Below, piece by piece: positions 1 through 8,585 of a DNA stretch of 64,000 bases. The stretch is from Desulfoglaeba alkanexedens ALDC (GTDB taxonomy: Bacteria; Desulfobacterota; Syntrophobacteria; Syntrophobacterales; DSM-9756). The position numbers and the translations under genes are program-made. How positions within the stretch are numbered: position 1 is the first letter of the stretch; every line of letters starts with the position of its first letter. Where the stretch lies: assembly GCF_005377625.1 (NCBI RefSeq), contig NZ_CP040098.1, positions 1,791,501-1,855,500 of the forward strand. The letters run 5' to 3'. Below the pieces are notes generated by a model. That model ran no database searches, was not told the origin of the DNA, and saw nothing but the letters and a program-made list of their open reading frames with translations.

Positions 1-173
1 ATGTGGGGCGCCGGATTTTGAACGGTTAGGCGGCATATCTCCCGGAACAAGAAACGGTGAACGGCGGTGGTCCCCAAAGGTTGGACAGCCTGATTGGTGC
101 GGCGTTTTGGCATGACTCAAGTTTTACAGTGACCACCTGGTCACATCCCGCAAGTCTGCATGAATGCTACAGC

Positions 174-815
174 CTATGGGGTTCCTTGTTTAAACCTGCT
201 AAACCTCACTCCGTGATAGTGGCTTGCATAAATGACTCCCAAAGGATTGTGCGCCAGCACTCGGTCTTTCGCAGCGAGGACCGTAACGGGGGCGTTGCTG
301 TGCTTAAAGAAAACGCTGTCGTGCCCTACGCAGAGCCCAAGTGCGATGTTCAATTCCGTGCCCGCAGCATTGAGGATTTTGGCCTGAGCCACCGGATTGC
401 ACGTCGGCTCAAACTGACCGGGACGAATCTTCTCATCCTCACGTATTCCTATCTCTTCCTTGGGAACGGAGCCGGTCTTACAGATAATAGATTCAACGAT
501 AAATCCAGCCTCCTTCAAGATCTTGGCCACTTCTGCTGCTTCCTTGACCAGGCCGGAACAGAAGGCGAGTCCCAATTTTGTGAACCTTCTCTTTCGGCTG
601 AATTCTAAAATCTCTTCCATTCGAGTCCATCTACGATAACCCGTAGCTTCCGTCCAAGCAGCTGCATGCATCAACCTTAAGGTATCAGGCTCCTGCAGAG
701 CAACTCGCGCCTCCTCATAAACCTCCTTACAATTCAACATAGGACAATGTTCGGGCGCTTTGTCGAGCTTCCCAACACGACACGCATAAATACCACATTC
801 CGCACATCGACTCAT
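174..815 (-). CDS. DUF1847 family cysteine-rich putative metal-binding protein
   Basis: The 213-residue product starts with a dense cysteine cluster (C4, C7, C12, C24, C29) that would suit a metal or Fe-S site. Later it has a conserved-looking LGLCVGHDSVF stretch and a GVIYASHYH tail segment. This pattern matches the uncharacterised DUF1847 family of archaea and anaerobic bacteria, whose function is not known. I chose the ATG at 815 because AGGAGA lies about 9 bases upstream. An in-frame start further out (866) would add 17 residues before the cysteine cluster and has no such site. The gene stands alone next to the gene-poor stretch that follows. Confidence 0.8.
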   Translation of the reverse strand: MSRCAECGIYACRVGKLDKAPEHCPMLNCKEVYEEARVALQEPDTLRLMHAAAWTEATGYRRWTRMEEILEFSRKRRFTKLGLAFCSGLVKEAAEVAKILKEAGFIVESIICKTGSVPKEEIGIREDEKIRPGQFEPTCNPVAQAKILNAAGTELNIALGLCVGHDSVFFKHSNAPVTVLAAKDRVLAHNPLGVIYASHYHGVRFSRFKQGTP

Positions 816-949
816 GGTGATTAATTCTCCTTTCCTGAATCCCATTAATTGGTCGACAACAACCACAAACTCCAGTCGGACTGCACGCTAGCCGTGTGGC
901 TCTGGTCCCTCGGTCAACCCGCTAGAATGTTGAATCGCCCAATTACAAC

Positions 950-1147
950 GGGTGCGGATCTTTTACAACGACATCCAGGGTGTCCCTCTGAGGTAGATCC
1001 AGATGGCCCTGAAGCAGCAAGCGCATCAGCTCCGTTTCCCCTAGTTCCCAAGCTCCAGCTTGGGAACGGCCTCACCGAAGCTGGAGCTTCTGCACAGTTG
1101 TGTTCCCAAGCTCCAGCTTGGGAACAAGAAGCAAAAGATCTGCACCC
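950..1147 (-). repeat. MITE-like repeat, full-length copy 1
   Basis: This 198-base element begins GGGTGCGGATCTTTT and ends with the near-complement AAAAGATCTGCACCC. Inside are palindromes with arms GTTCCCAAGCT and AGCTTGGGAAC, and one with arms GAAGCT and AGCTTC. Relative to the copies near 5.1 kb and 44.3 kb it lies in reverse orientation. No convincing flanking direct repeat was seen at this copy. It has no coding capacity of its own. Confidence 0.8.
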
Positions 1148-1345
1148 ACATCATTTCATCAGGAAGCCTGTAGAAAATTTCACAATGACTAGACCGGAAG
1201 CCAGCAGATTTGGGATTCAACGTTCCCTCTTAGCAGGGGCCATTTTTATCTGGAAAAACCCGGGGGCGGGTGCATCGACACCCAGCGCCCCCAAGCCCGG
1301 AGGTCGGCGGCCTCCCAAAACAAACATGGTTTAACAATAGCCTTT

Positions 1346-1993
1346 CTTGGACTGGATCTCAACCGGATCGCTCCCGGCAGTCGCGATTGTCCTTGGGCTG
1401 AGCCCCGCGGCTGTGGCCGATGTCACCATCCCAAGTTGTGGGGCCATGGATTTGTGCGGATGTTTTTCGATGGCTTTGACCAGGCACTGCGGATGTGTCG
1501 CTATCGCTGTCCGAAGTGTGGCTGTGTGGTGTGGGTGCCTCCGGCCGGCTACCTTCCTCGGCATCAGAGTGCCGTAGCGACGATCCGGAGACTTACGGCC
1601 TACAGGTTGACGAACCCGCCACAGGCAGATCCTGGTCCCATGGCTTCACGGAGGAGCACATTGCGTGCCAGGCTCCTCGGATATTCACGTTCTGCAGTAC
1701 AGCCAACAGATTGCGCCGGGAGGATCCGAAACGCTGCAGCTGTTGGTACCGGAATAACCAGACATTCTTTGTCACATTGGGACAATCCGTGCTATGGGCT
1801 GCGGCAGAAGCAGGGCGGAACCAGTGCTCCAGAGAGACAGCGCCGCGAAGAAGCGGCAGCCGCTGTGACAAAAAAGAAACCGACGCTGAGGCGCTGTGAA
1901 CGAGGCGAAGGGGCCGACGAGCGGGTTGAGTACCGCATTCCGGGGGCATGTGGCATTGCAGTCGGAGGTGGATCCCGGATGCCCGCTCAGTGA
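1346..1993 (+). pseudogene. Degenerate IS-associated zinc-ribbon helper protein
   Basis: Reading the frame that ends at 1993 gives CGRCHHPKLWGHGFVRMFFDG near 1415, then RYRCPKCG, a PAGYLPRHQ segment and an ATIRRL segment. From memory this resembles zinc-ribbon helper proteins found next to some insertion sequences (DUF6431-like). No good start codon exists at the left side; the first possible one is TTG at 1436. The sequence after residue ~60 from there no longer looks like the family. No transposase gene lies nearby. I treat it as a 5'-truncated, decayed remnant; the family assignment is tentative. Confidence 0.35.
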
Positions 1994-2101
1994 TATTGGA
2001 CGCTGACAGGCTCAAGAAAAACAACGGGACGAAGAATGTGCACGGCGAGACAGCGGGGGTCTCGTGCAGGTTGTCCGCCGAGGGCTCCGGACCCGGGCGA
2101 A

Positions 2102-3082
2102 TCAGGATGAGGGTTCGTCCCGGCTCCGTTTTGCGTCCCGGTCTTTCAGCTGACCGAGAAGGTTACAAACGCTGCACAGGGTTTCGTAGCACGGTTCGCC
2201 GCATTCCCGGCAGGTGCCGAAGGTTTCGGCCGCTTTGGCAGGGCGGTTTCTTTCCAGGTAGGTAAAAAGGAAATCCCGCTTGGTACCCGGCATTTTCATT
2301 TCGAGAAAGGCCAGGGCTTCCTTGAAGACGTGGCTGGTGGCGCCCCGCGACAGAGGACACGACGCCTGGAGCGGTTCGATCCCGGAAAGCTCGCAGTAGA
2401 TCCGGATTTCGTGGGCTTCCACACGGTACAGCGGCTTGATCTTAACTGGAAGCCGCGGATGGGTGGACGGAAGAAAGGGCGATTGTTTTTCCAGGTATTC
2501 CGTGCGGTGGCGCACCAGGTTTCCCAGAAGCCGGCCGGCTTCGTCGTCCAAGTTGTGTCCCGTCACGAGCACGCCGAAGCCTTCGCGCACGGTGAGCCGG
2601 TTGAGGAGCTGGCGTTTCAGGAGACCGCAGACGGAACAGATCTTCCTGCGGGTCCTCCGGCGGATTTCGGGAATGGAGAAGCCGATGAGATCTTCGAGTG
2701 CATAGCGGCTCCATGCGAGCCCCCGAGGGGCGGCGAAGCGTTCGATCGCGTCCGCGGAGGCTTCGGAAAAACCTTCTATGCCGAGGTCCAGGTGCAGGCC
2801 GCGAGTTCGGTAGCCCATCTCGTGAAGGACCGACCACGCAGCCAAGGAGTCTTTTCCTCCGGAGACGGCCACCATGAGCGGCGTTTCCGGATGCACGGCG
2901 GATTGCTTCATGGCGCGGCGCACGGCGTTTTGAAAAAACCGGAGATAACAGTCGGGGCAGAACAGGGCGTGGTGACTGGGAAGCGAGATGACGGCCTGCC
3001 CGCGGCATCGCGTGCACTTGGCACCCCTTGAAAGCTTCGGCGGCCGATGACCGTCTTCCTGGAACGGTTTCCCGGAAGCCAT
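2102..3082 (-). CDS. TtuA/TtcA-type tRNA 2-thiolation enzyme
   Basis: A PP-loop ATPase that would adenylate a tRNA base and exchange its oxygen for sulfur. The 326-residue protein has an N-terminal zinc finger (C23, C26, C42, C45), the PP-loop SGGKDS at 74-79, a CSVC pair (C149, C152) with C242 that would bind a catalytic Fe-S cluster, and a second zinc finger at the C terminus (C291, C294, C303, C306). Zinc fingers at both ends point to the TtuA (group II) branch, which makes 2-thiouridine at tRNA position 54, rather than E. coli TtcA. The substrate is inferred from the family. It starts 3 bases after the speE stop, so the two are probably co-transcribed. Confidence 0.85.
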   Translation of the reverse strand: MASGKPFQEDGHRPPKLSRGAKCTRCRGQAVISLPSHHALFCPDCYLRFFQNAVRRAMKQSAVHPETPLMVAVSGGKDSLAAWSVLHEMGYRTRGLHLDLGIEGFSEASADAIERFAAPRGLAWSRYALEDLIGFSIPEIRRRTRRKICSVCGLLKRQLLNRLTVREGFGVLVTGHNLDDEAGRLLGNLVRHRTEYLEKQSPFLPSTHPRLPVKIKPLYRVEAHEIRIYCELSGIEPLQASCPLSRGATSHVFKEALAFLEMKMPGTKRDFLFTYLERNRPAKAAETFGTCRECGEPCYETLCSVCNLLGQLKDRDAKRSRDEPSS

Positions 3083-3085
3083 GGG

Positions 3086-4015
3086 TCATTCCCCCGGAAA
3101 TTGGAAGCCTTCGGCTCCCACCAGCACGAAAGGCGCCGCGTCCGTGGATATTTCGCAGGGCCGCTCGAGGATCGACTGCACGTAGCCCGGGAGCGCGAAA
3201 AGCAGTGGATGCCGTTGCGCCGAATAGTATTGAAGTGGACCGATGCCCCGTTCTCCCATGCGCCGCCGTACGGCCCCGGTATCCAGATCCGGGAGGGGTT
3301 CCGAGGAGCAGGCGGAAAAGACGAAGTCCAGCATGTAGCCCAGGATATAGGCCAGGTACTGGCGCTTGTGAGGGAAAACGGCGTCGAGGGTTTTTGAAAT
3401 GACGTTGAAGGCTTCGGGGAAAAAGAAGGCCGAGTCGTTGTGAAGCCCCAGGATGCCTCCCGTATTGAGACGGCTCCTGCAGATTTCGTAGAATTCCCGA
3501 GTGTACACGTATTTGGACGGTTCCATGGGGTCGGTGAGGTCCAGGAGGATCACGTCATAGGTTCGATCCGTTTCTTCCATGAACCGGCGTCCGTCTCCGA
3601 TGACCAGTTCCACACGATGGTCTTCGAAGGCTTTTCCGCAGATGGTCTGGAGGTAACGGCGGGCTACATCCACCACTTCCGGGTCCAATTCCACCATGGT
3701 GATGCGGCGCACCGTTCGGTACTTGGCAATCTCTTCCAGGGCTCCGCCGTCTCCGCCTCCGATGATGAGGATGTCCCGCGGGTTCGGGTGTAAGAGCATA
3801 GGGGGATGCACCAGCGATTCGTGGTAGAAGAATTCGTCGCGCTCCGAAGTCTGAAAGCGGCGGTCGAGAAAAAGGGTGACCCCGAATTCGTGGGTTTCCA
3901 CCACGTCCACTTTTTGGTACGGGGTTTCTCGTGTGTGGATCATCTTCCGGATGCGGAACCGGCGTCCCATCGTCGCCGTGATGGGTTCCGCGTACAAGGT
4001 TTCGGTCTCGTCCAT
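3086..4015 (-). CDS. speE: Polyamine aminopropyltransferase (spermidine synthase)
   Basis: Transfers the aminopropyl group of decarboxylated S-adenosylmethionine to putrescine. The 309-residue product has the YHE motif near residue 65 and the nucleotide-binding GGGDGG motif near residue 87, followed by the acidic VELD strand and the catalytic-region LLDLTDP. The ATG at 4015 has GAGGAG 7 bases upstream; a GTG two codons earlier is less likely. It is the first gene of a speE-ttuA-like pair. Its substrate-making partners speD and speB lie at 8.1-9.5 kb on the other strand, so the pathway is split over two loci in this window. Confidence 0.93.
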   Translation of the reverse strand: MDETETLYAEPITATMGRRFRIRKMIHTRETPYQKVDVVETHEFGVTLFLDRRFQTSERDEFFYHESLVHPPMLLHPNPRDILIIGGGDGGALEEIAKYRTVRRITMVELDPEVVDVARRYLQTICGKAFEDHRVELVIGDGRRFMEETDRTYDVILLDLTDPMEPSKYVYTREFYEICRSRLNTGGILGLHNDSAFFFPEAFNVISKTLDAVFPHKRQYLAYILGYMLDFVFSACSSEPLPDLDTGAVRRRMGERGIGPLQYYSAQRHPLLFALPGYVQSILERPCEISTDAAPFVLVGAEGFQFPGE

Positions 4016-4156
4016 GGGCACTCTCCTCGTTGAAAATGCGAAAGGTGGAGACTATAAAATATTGGCATGGAAATCTCAAACCCTTATGACACGTCGGACC
4101 GGCGGTGGTGAATCGGCCAGAGCATCTGGACCGCAGGCGGCGATTTGGGAGAATCG

Positions 4157-5035
4157 ATGAACGGAATGCATTACGAAGGGATTATCATCCGCCCGCCCAG
4201 CGAGGCGGACAGCATCATTTTGCAGGTGACCGTGGGCTGTTCCCACAACAAATGCACCTTCTGCGGGACTTACAAGGGCAAACGGTTTCGAATCAAGGAC
4301 GACGCGGTGATCGATGAGGACATCCGCTATGCCGCCAGGAATTTTTCTTTCCTGCGGCGGGTTTTCCTGACGGACGGGGACGCGCTGATCATCCCCCAGC
4401 CCCGGCTGGTGCGGATCTTTTCCAAAATCCGGGAGGAGATGCCCTGGATTCAGCGCATCGGGCTCTACGGAAACGCCAAGAGCATCATCCGGAAATCGCC
4501 GGAAGAACTGGCGGAGCTTCGGAATCTGGGGCTGGGCATCGTCTACATGGGGCTTGAAAGCGGCGATCCGGAAACGCTCAAAGCCATTCGCAAGGGCGCA
4601 TCACCCGAACGCATGGTCGAAGCGGGACGCCGCGTCCGGGATGCGGGCATCAAACTCTCGGTCACCGTCCTTCTCGGAATCGCGGGACGCGAACGATCCA
4701 GCGAGCATGCCCGGGCCACCGGTGACGTGTTGAGCGCCATGGACCCCCATTATGTGGGAGCGCTCACTCTCATGCTGCTTCCCAACACCGAACTGGGCCA
4801 AAAGGCGGCCTGCGGAGCATTCGAACTCATGGACCCGCCGGAGATGCTGGCCGAACTCCGTGAAATGATCGCTCACACACATCTCAGCGGCGGCCTTTTC
4901 CTATCGAACCACGCCTCCAACTACCTGCCCCTTAAGGTGCGCATGCCGGCCGAAAAGGCGAAGGCTCTGGCCGCAATCGATGCGGCCCTTCGAGGCGATG
5001 TCCGCCTCAAGCCCGAATGGATGCGGGCGCTCTGA
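4157..5035 (+). CDS. Radical SAM protein with CX4CX2C cluster motif
   Basis: A 292-residue radical SAM enzyme. The cluster motif sits close to the N terminus as GCSHNKCTFCG, where the spacing is C-x4-C-x2-C rather than the usual C-x3-C-x2-C. It is followed by TDGDALIIP, a GLYGNAKSI strand, the substrate/SAM-binding strand YMGLESGD and VTVLLGIAG. From memory, stand-alone proteins with this motif are common in anaerobes but lack a proven substrate. I chose the ATG at 4157 because GGGAGA lies just upstream; a TTG at 4145 would add four residues. It is divergent from speE. A MITE-like repeat is inserted shortly after its stop codon. Confidence 0.8.
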   Translation: MNGMHYEGIIIRPPSEADSIILQVTVGCSHNKCTFCGTYKGKRFRIKDDAVIDEDIRYAARNFSFLRRVFLTDGDALIIPQPRLVRIFSKIREEMPWIQRIGLYGNAKSIIRKSPEELAELRNLGLGIVYMGLESGDPETLKAIRKGASPERMVEAGRRVRDAGIKLSVTVLLGIAGRERSSEHARATGDVLSAMDPHYVGALTLMLLPNTELGQKAACGAFELMDPPEMLAELREMIAHTHLSGGLFLSNHASNYLPLKVRMPAEKAKALAAIDAALRGDVRLKPEWMRAL

Positions 5036-5086
5036 TGCGGCTTGGGCAACGGCGGAAAGCAAACCGGGCGTCGCTTAAAATCCGGG

Positions 5087-5284
5087 GGCCGCAGATCTTT
5101 TGCTTCTTGTTCCCAAGCTCCAGCTTGGGAACACAACTGTGCAGAAGCTCCAGCTTCGGTGAGGCCGTTCCCAAGCTGGAGCTTGGGAACGAGGGGAAAC
5201 GGAGCTGATGCGCTTGCTGCTTCAAGGCCATGTGGATCTACCTCAGAGGGTCACCCTGGATGTCGTTCTTAAAGATCCGCACCC
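5087..5284 (+). repeat. MITE-like repeat, full-length copy 2, with 9-bp direct repeats
   Basis: This 198-base element starts GGCCGCAGATCTTTTGC and ends AAAGATCCGCACCC. It is flanked on both sides by AAATCCGGG (5078-5086 and 5285-5293), as expected for a target duplication. The interior carries two palindromes with GTTCCCAAGCT/AGCTTGGGAAC arms and then about 85 bases shared with the copies at 950 and 44251. It lies between two convergent genes and has no ORF of its own. Confidence 0.85.
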
Positions 5285-5311
5285 AAATCCGGGAGACGGG
5301 GGCGAAGAGGC

Positions 5312-6163
5312 TCAGTTCGTCCCCCATTTGAGCTTGGTCCTCAGGATGTCGAAGTAGTCCATACTGGGGGACTTGATGAGCCGAAGCGGGGCGGGCGCTG
5401 CGGTGATGAGGATCCGGTCCTGGGGCAGGAGCTTGCGGCCGATCTGGCCGTCGCAGGTGAGGGCCACGTCCTGGGCCTTGTCGTCGAGAGTCAGCTCGAT
5501 CCGGGCCGATCCGGGAAGGATGATGGGGCGGTTGGTCAGAGTGAAGGAACAGATGGGCGTGACGATGACGTCCCAGGCCGTGGGGTAGACGATGGGACCG
5601 CCCGCCGAAAGGTTGTAGGCCGTGGAACCGGTGGGCGTCGCCACGATGATGCCGTCCGCGCGATAGTGGGTCAGGTAGCGGCCGTCGATGCTAGTGTGAA
5701 AATTCACAATTCGGGCCAGCGCTCCCTTGTTCACCACCGCGTCGTTCAAAACGGTCTGGGAGAAGACTTCCCGGCCCTCTCGCCAGAGCGAAACCTGGAG
5801 GCGCATGCGTTCTTCGATTTCGTAGCGGCCTTCAAGGATCTCTCCGAGTTCCGAAAAACAGGATTCATGGGCGATTTCGGTGAGGAACCCCAGTCCGCCA
5901 AGGTTGACGCCCACCACGGGAATCGGCCGGTCGCGGACCGCCCGTGCCACGCTCAGGAAGGTCCCGTCGCCTCCCAATACCACCACGGCATCGGTGTCAG
6001 CGGGGAGTTCCGGTTCGTCGATTTCGGCCTGAAAGTCGGGAATCGCTGAATTCTGCTGGGACATCACGTCAAGACCCAGGCCTTCCATCCACTGCTTCAT
6101 CCGGCGGGCGAGAGAGGCGGCATCGGAGCGACCGCGTTTGTAGATGAGGACGATGCGCTTCAT
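5312..6163 (-). CDS. nadK: NAD kinase
   Basis: Phosphorylates NAD to NADP. The 283-residue protein has the family signature GGDGT at 64-68, the LGGLGFLTE segment, an NDAVV segment (the usual NE/ND position), and the NAD-binding GSTAYNLSAGGP loop near 176-187. Length is normal for bacterial NadK. The reading frame stays open far upstream, but similarity begins at MKRIVLIYKRG, so I take the ATG at 6163. It is divergent from the response regulator-GGDEF gene. A MITE-like repeat sits just beyond its stop codon. Confidence 0.93.
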   Translation of the reverse strand: MKRIVLIYKRGRSDAASLARRMKQWMEGLGLDVMSQQNSAIPDFQAEIDEPELPADTDAVVVLGGDGTFLSVARAVRDRPIPVVGVNLGGLGFLTEIAHESCFSELGEILEGRYEIEERMRLQVSLWREGREVFSQTVLNDAVVNKGALARIVNFHTSIDGRYLTHYRADGIIVATPTGSTAYNLSAGGPIVYPTAWDVIVTPICSFTLTNRPIILPGSARIELTLDDKAQDVALTCDGQIGRKLLPQDRILITAAPAPLRLIKSPSMDYFDILRTKLKWGTN

Positions 6164-6307
6164 GTTGTTCGGTCTCCTTGCTTGCAGGCCACCGATCTTA
6201 GGAAAACAAATAATAAAAATGCAACGAAAAACGTTTGTCAAATGAAACGCCGCAAAGTAAGCTGCGAAATGAAGCGGAATACGGTGGCACCTTCGGAAGT
6301 GAGCCGA

Positions 6308-7285
6308 ATGGACTCGCAAGCCAAGAACATCTTTGCTGCTCCGCAGTGCATCCTCGTTGTTGACGACGAAGTGCATATCCGTGAACTGGTCGCCGAATCT
6401 TTGAGCCTCATGGGGCATCGCGTGACCACCGCCGAGGACGGCCTGGACGCCATCGAGAAGATCCAAAACGGTTCCTTCGACATCATCATCACCGATCTGG
6501 ACATGCCCCGTATGGACGGACTCGAACTCATCAAGGCTGTTCATGCCGATCACAAGAACATCGATACCATTGCTATCATGGGCCATGCCGTCAAATACAA
6601 ATACACCGAGGTGATCGGCGCCGGGGCGGCCGACTTCATCACCAAACCCTTTTCCCTGGACAAACTCGAAGCCAAGCTCCAGCGGCTGCTCCGGGAGCGC
6701 TGGATGCGCCGCGAACTGGAAGAGCTGGCCATCCGGGATCCCCTGACCGGCCTGTTCAACCGGAGGCATTTCAAGAGCATTCTGACTCAGGAGGCCGTTC
6801 GGGCAATCCGTTACGGGCACCCCCTTTATCTGTTTTTCATCGATATCGATTCCTTTAAGGAGTACAATGATCAAAAAGGCCACCAGGCGGGCGACCGGCT
6901 GGTGATCCTGCTTGCGGATATCCTGCGGACATCCATCCGTGAAAACGTAGATAAGGCCTTTCGCTACGGGGGAGATGAATTCTGCGTGATTCTCCCGCAT
7001 CTCACAACTCCTCAGGCATTAAAGGTGGCGGAACGTATCCGCAGCAAGTACAACAAGCTCAAGCCTCAGCCCACCACGCTTTCCACAGGCATCGCTTCTT
7101 TTTCCGGCAATCTGGATAACCTGGCGGAGGCCATCGAAGACCTGGTCCAGCGGGCCGACCGCGCACTTTACGAAGCCAAGCAGGCCCGAGGCGGCGACTG
7201 CGTCTGCGTGAACGGGATCGACCCGCCTGAGCCGATTCCCCGGCTCCTGGGAAACTCGGGAACCGGTGGCGGCAATGCCCGATAG
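6308..7285 (+). CDS. Response regulator with GGDEF (diguanylate cyclase) output domain
   Basis: Would make cyclic di-GMP under control of a histidine kinase. An N-terminal receiver domain (about residues 12-130 from the chosen start) has the VVDDE acid pair, the phospho-acceptor aspartate in ITDLDMPRMDG and the KPF lysine. A GGDEF domain follows, with DPLTGLFNRR and an intact RYGGDEF active site. The usual RxxD product-inhibition site is not in register: the four residues at that spacing read ENVD. The start is uncertain. ATGs at 6242, 6269 and 6308 are all in frame, and I prefer 6308, which has GGAAG upstream. No kinase gene is adjacent. Confidence 0.88.
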   Translation: MDSQAKNIFAAPQCILVVDDEVHIRELVAESLSLMGHRVTTAEDGLDAIEKIQNGSFDIIITDLDMPRMDGLELIKAVHADHKNIDTIAIMGHAVKYKYTEVIGAGAADFITKPFSLDKLEAKLQRLLRERWMRRELEELAIRDPLTGLFNRRHFKSILTQEAVRAIRYGHPLYLFFIDIDSFKEYNDQKGHQAGDRLVILLADILRTSIRENVDKAFRYGGDEFCVILPHLTTPQALKVAERIRSKYNKLKPQPTTLSTGIASFSGNLDNLAEAIEDLVQRADRALYEAKQARGGDCVCVNGIDPPEPIPRLLGNSGTGGGNAR

Positions 7286-7357
7286 AGCCCCCCCCTCTCG
7301 AAGTCCCGCCCGCGAGTTCGCCGCTGCACCGCCATCAACGGCCGCCCTCATTTCCTC

Positions 7358-7387
7358 TTGACACCCGGCACTTCCTCCCTATATATA
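7358..7387 (+). promoter_or_regulatory. Sigma-70-type promoter upstream of the XRE-cupin gene
   Basis: A perfect TTGACA (7358-7363) is followed after 18 bases by TATATA (7382-7387). It lies 41 bases before the start codon of the regulator and is the best promoter match in this part of the window. Confidence 0.65.
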
Positions 7388-7400
7388 GGCCGCGTTTTGC

Positions 7401-7415
7401 TAAACTTTTAGTTTA
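7401..7415. promoter_or_regulatory. Operator-like inverted repeat
   Basis: TAAACT and AGTTTA form a perfect inverted repeat around TTT, just downstream of the predicted -10 box and 14 bases before the regulator start codon. The position suits autorepression by the XRE-cupin protein; this is inference. Confidence 0.5.
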
Positions 7416-7428
7416 ATAAAGGTAAACC

Positions 7429-7980
7429 ATGGAGGGGCATCTGAGGATCGGTGAGAAGCTCCGAAGGCTGCGGACGGAAACCGGTCTGACTCAGGAAGAA
7501 CTGGCCAACCGCGCCTACCTGACCAAGGGCTTCATCTCGCAGCTGGAGCGGGACCTCACCTCACCGTCCATCGCCACATTGAAAAGCATCCTGGACGTCC
7601 TGGGGTTGGACCTGGCGGAATTTTTCAGAGACACGCCGCAGCCCACCGTGGTGGGCCGCAAGAAGGCCAGGGTGCTCAGTTCGGTATCCACCGACGACTA
7701 CACGGTCCATTTTCTGCTTCCCCGAGCCATGGGGCGGTTGATGGATCCCGTGCTGGTCATCCTGGCGAAGGGCGCGAAGACACCTCAGGAGACCTCGCAC
7801 GAGGGAGAAGAGTTCGGGTTCGTGATCCGGGGGGCGGTGACCCTTTGGCTGGACACCAAGGCCCATAAGCTGGGTCAGGGCGATTGCTTCTACTTCAAGA
7901 GTTCGACACCTCACCGGGTGGAAAACACCGGAAAGGGAGCGGCGAAGATTCTTTGGGTGGTGACTCCGTCGCGTTTCTGA
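7429..7980 (+). CDS. XRE-family regulator with C-terminal cupin domain
   Basis: A 183-residue transcription factor. Residues ~7-65 form a Cro/C1-type helix-turn-helix (GLTQEELA, then FISQLERDLTSPSIATL). Residues ~105-180 form a small cupin barrel, with HEGEEFGFVIRG, GDCFYFKSSTPH and a final LWVVTPS strand. Relatives of this architecture, such as PuuR, often sense small amines or amino-acid derivatives. Here speD and speB follow directly on the same strand, so control of polyamine synthesis is a reasonable inference. A strong promoter and an inverted repeat lie in front of the gene. The start at 7429 has only a weak ribosome site. Confidence 0.88.
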   Translation: MEGHLRIGEKLRRLRTETGLTQEELANRAYLTKGFISQLERDLTSPSIATLKSILDVLGLDLAEFFRDTPQPTVVGRKKARVLSSVSTDDYTVHFLLPRAMGRLMDPVLVILAKGAKTPQETSHEGEEFGFVIRGAVTLWLDTKAHKLGQGDCFYFKSSTPHRVENTGKGAAKILWVVTPSRF

Positions 7981-8131
7981 AACGGAAGCGGGCGGGCTTC
8001 GCCCCGATCGTTAACGGCTGCAAGGCGGGAGTGATATGCGTTGGGAAAAGAGTCATTTCTTGTGATGTGTCTGAATGTGCAAACGCAGAGATCCATTGAG
8101 ATGGTTCTCTTGCTTCAGGGGAGGTAAGGCC

Positions 8132-8581
8132 ATGGGCGTAAAAAAACCGGAGTTCGGGTTCGGGGTCCATCTCATGATGGACGGCTATGGTTGCCATCGC
8201 GACCTGCTGGAAGATATCGGCCTAATCTACAATTTTTTGGATGAGTATCCAGCGGCAATGGACATGACGAAGATCATGCCTCCGTATGTATTCCGTTACA
8301 ACGGCGCCGTTCCTGAAGACTGGGGGATTTCGGGTTTTGTGCTCATCGCCGAAAGCCATATCAGCATCCACACCTTCCCCGAGAAGCTTTATCTCAGTGT
8401 GGACATATTTTCGTGTAAGCCGTTCGACGTTGATAAAGCGGTGGAAGCGATCCGGGATCAGTTCCAGATCAAGAAGTACGAAATGAACGTTCTGGACCGG
8501 GGCCAGGAATTTCCCAACACCCTGTCGGCGTCCGCTCAGGTGGTGCGGATGGACCGATCGCTGCGCCAACGGACTCGTTGA
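8132..8581 (+). CDS. speD: S-adenosylmethionine decarboxylase proenzyme
   Basis: Makes decarboxylated S-adenosylmethionine, the aminopropyl donor used by SpeE. The 149-residue proenzyme contains the self-cleavage site in ESHISIHTFPE. The serine at 75 would become the pyruvoyl cofactor after cleavage from E74. A FSCKPFD segment carries the conserved cysteine. The ATG at 8132 has GGGGAGG upstream. It lies 151 bases after the XRE-cupin regulator and 4 bases before speB, so speD and speB are almost certainly one operon. Confidence 0.92.
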   Translation: MGVKKPEFGFGVHLMMDGYGCHRDLLEDIGLIYNFLDEYPAAMDMTKIMPPYVFRYNGAVPEDWGISGFVLIAESHISIHTFPEKLYLSVDIFSCKPFDVDKAVEAIRDQFQIKKYEMNVLDRGQEFPNTLSASAQVVRMDRSLRQRTR

Positions 8582-8585
8582 GATC

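Larger units (their letters stand above)
816..2101. other. Gene-poor stretch between DUF1847 and ttuA-like gene
   Basis: I see no intact gene here. The stretch holds a full-length MITE-like repeat (950-1147) and a degenerate zinc-ribbon ORF that resembles an IS helper gene (1346-1993). Competing ORFs in all frames are short and unlike known proteins. The rest (about 1148-1345 and 1994-2101) shows nothing I can name. Confidence 0.6.

Noticed and set aside
129-144. Palindrome GTGACCA-CC-TGGTCAC as an operator
   Set aside because: It lies beyond the 3' end of the DUF1847 gene with no promoter or T-run nearby, so I cannot assign a role.
6164-7000. Long N-terminal extension of NAD kinase
   Set aside because: The frame is open, but it is the antisense of the response regulator-GGDEF gene. 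NAD kinase similarity starts only at 6163.
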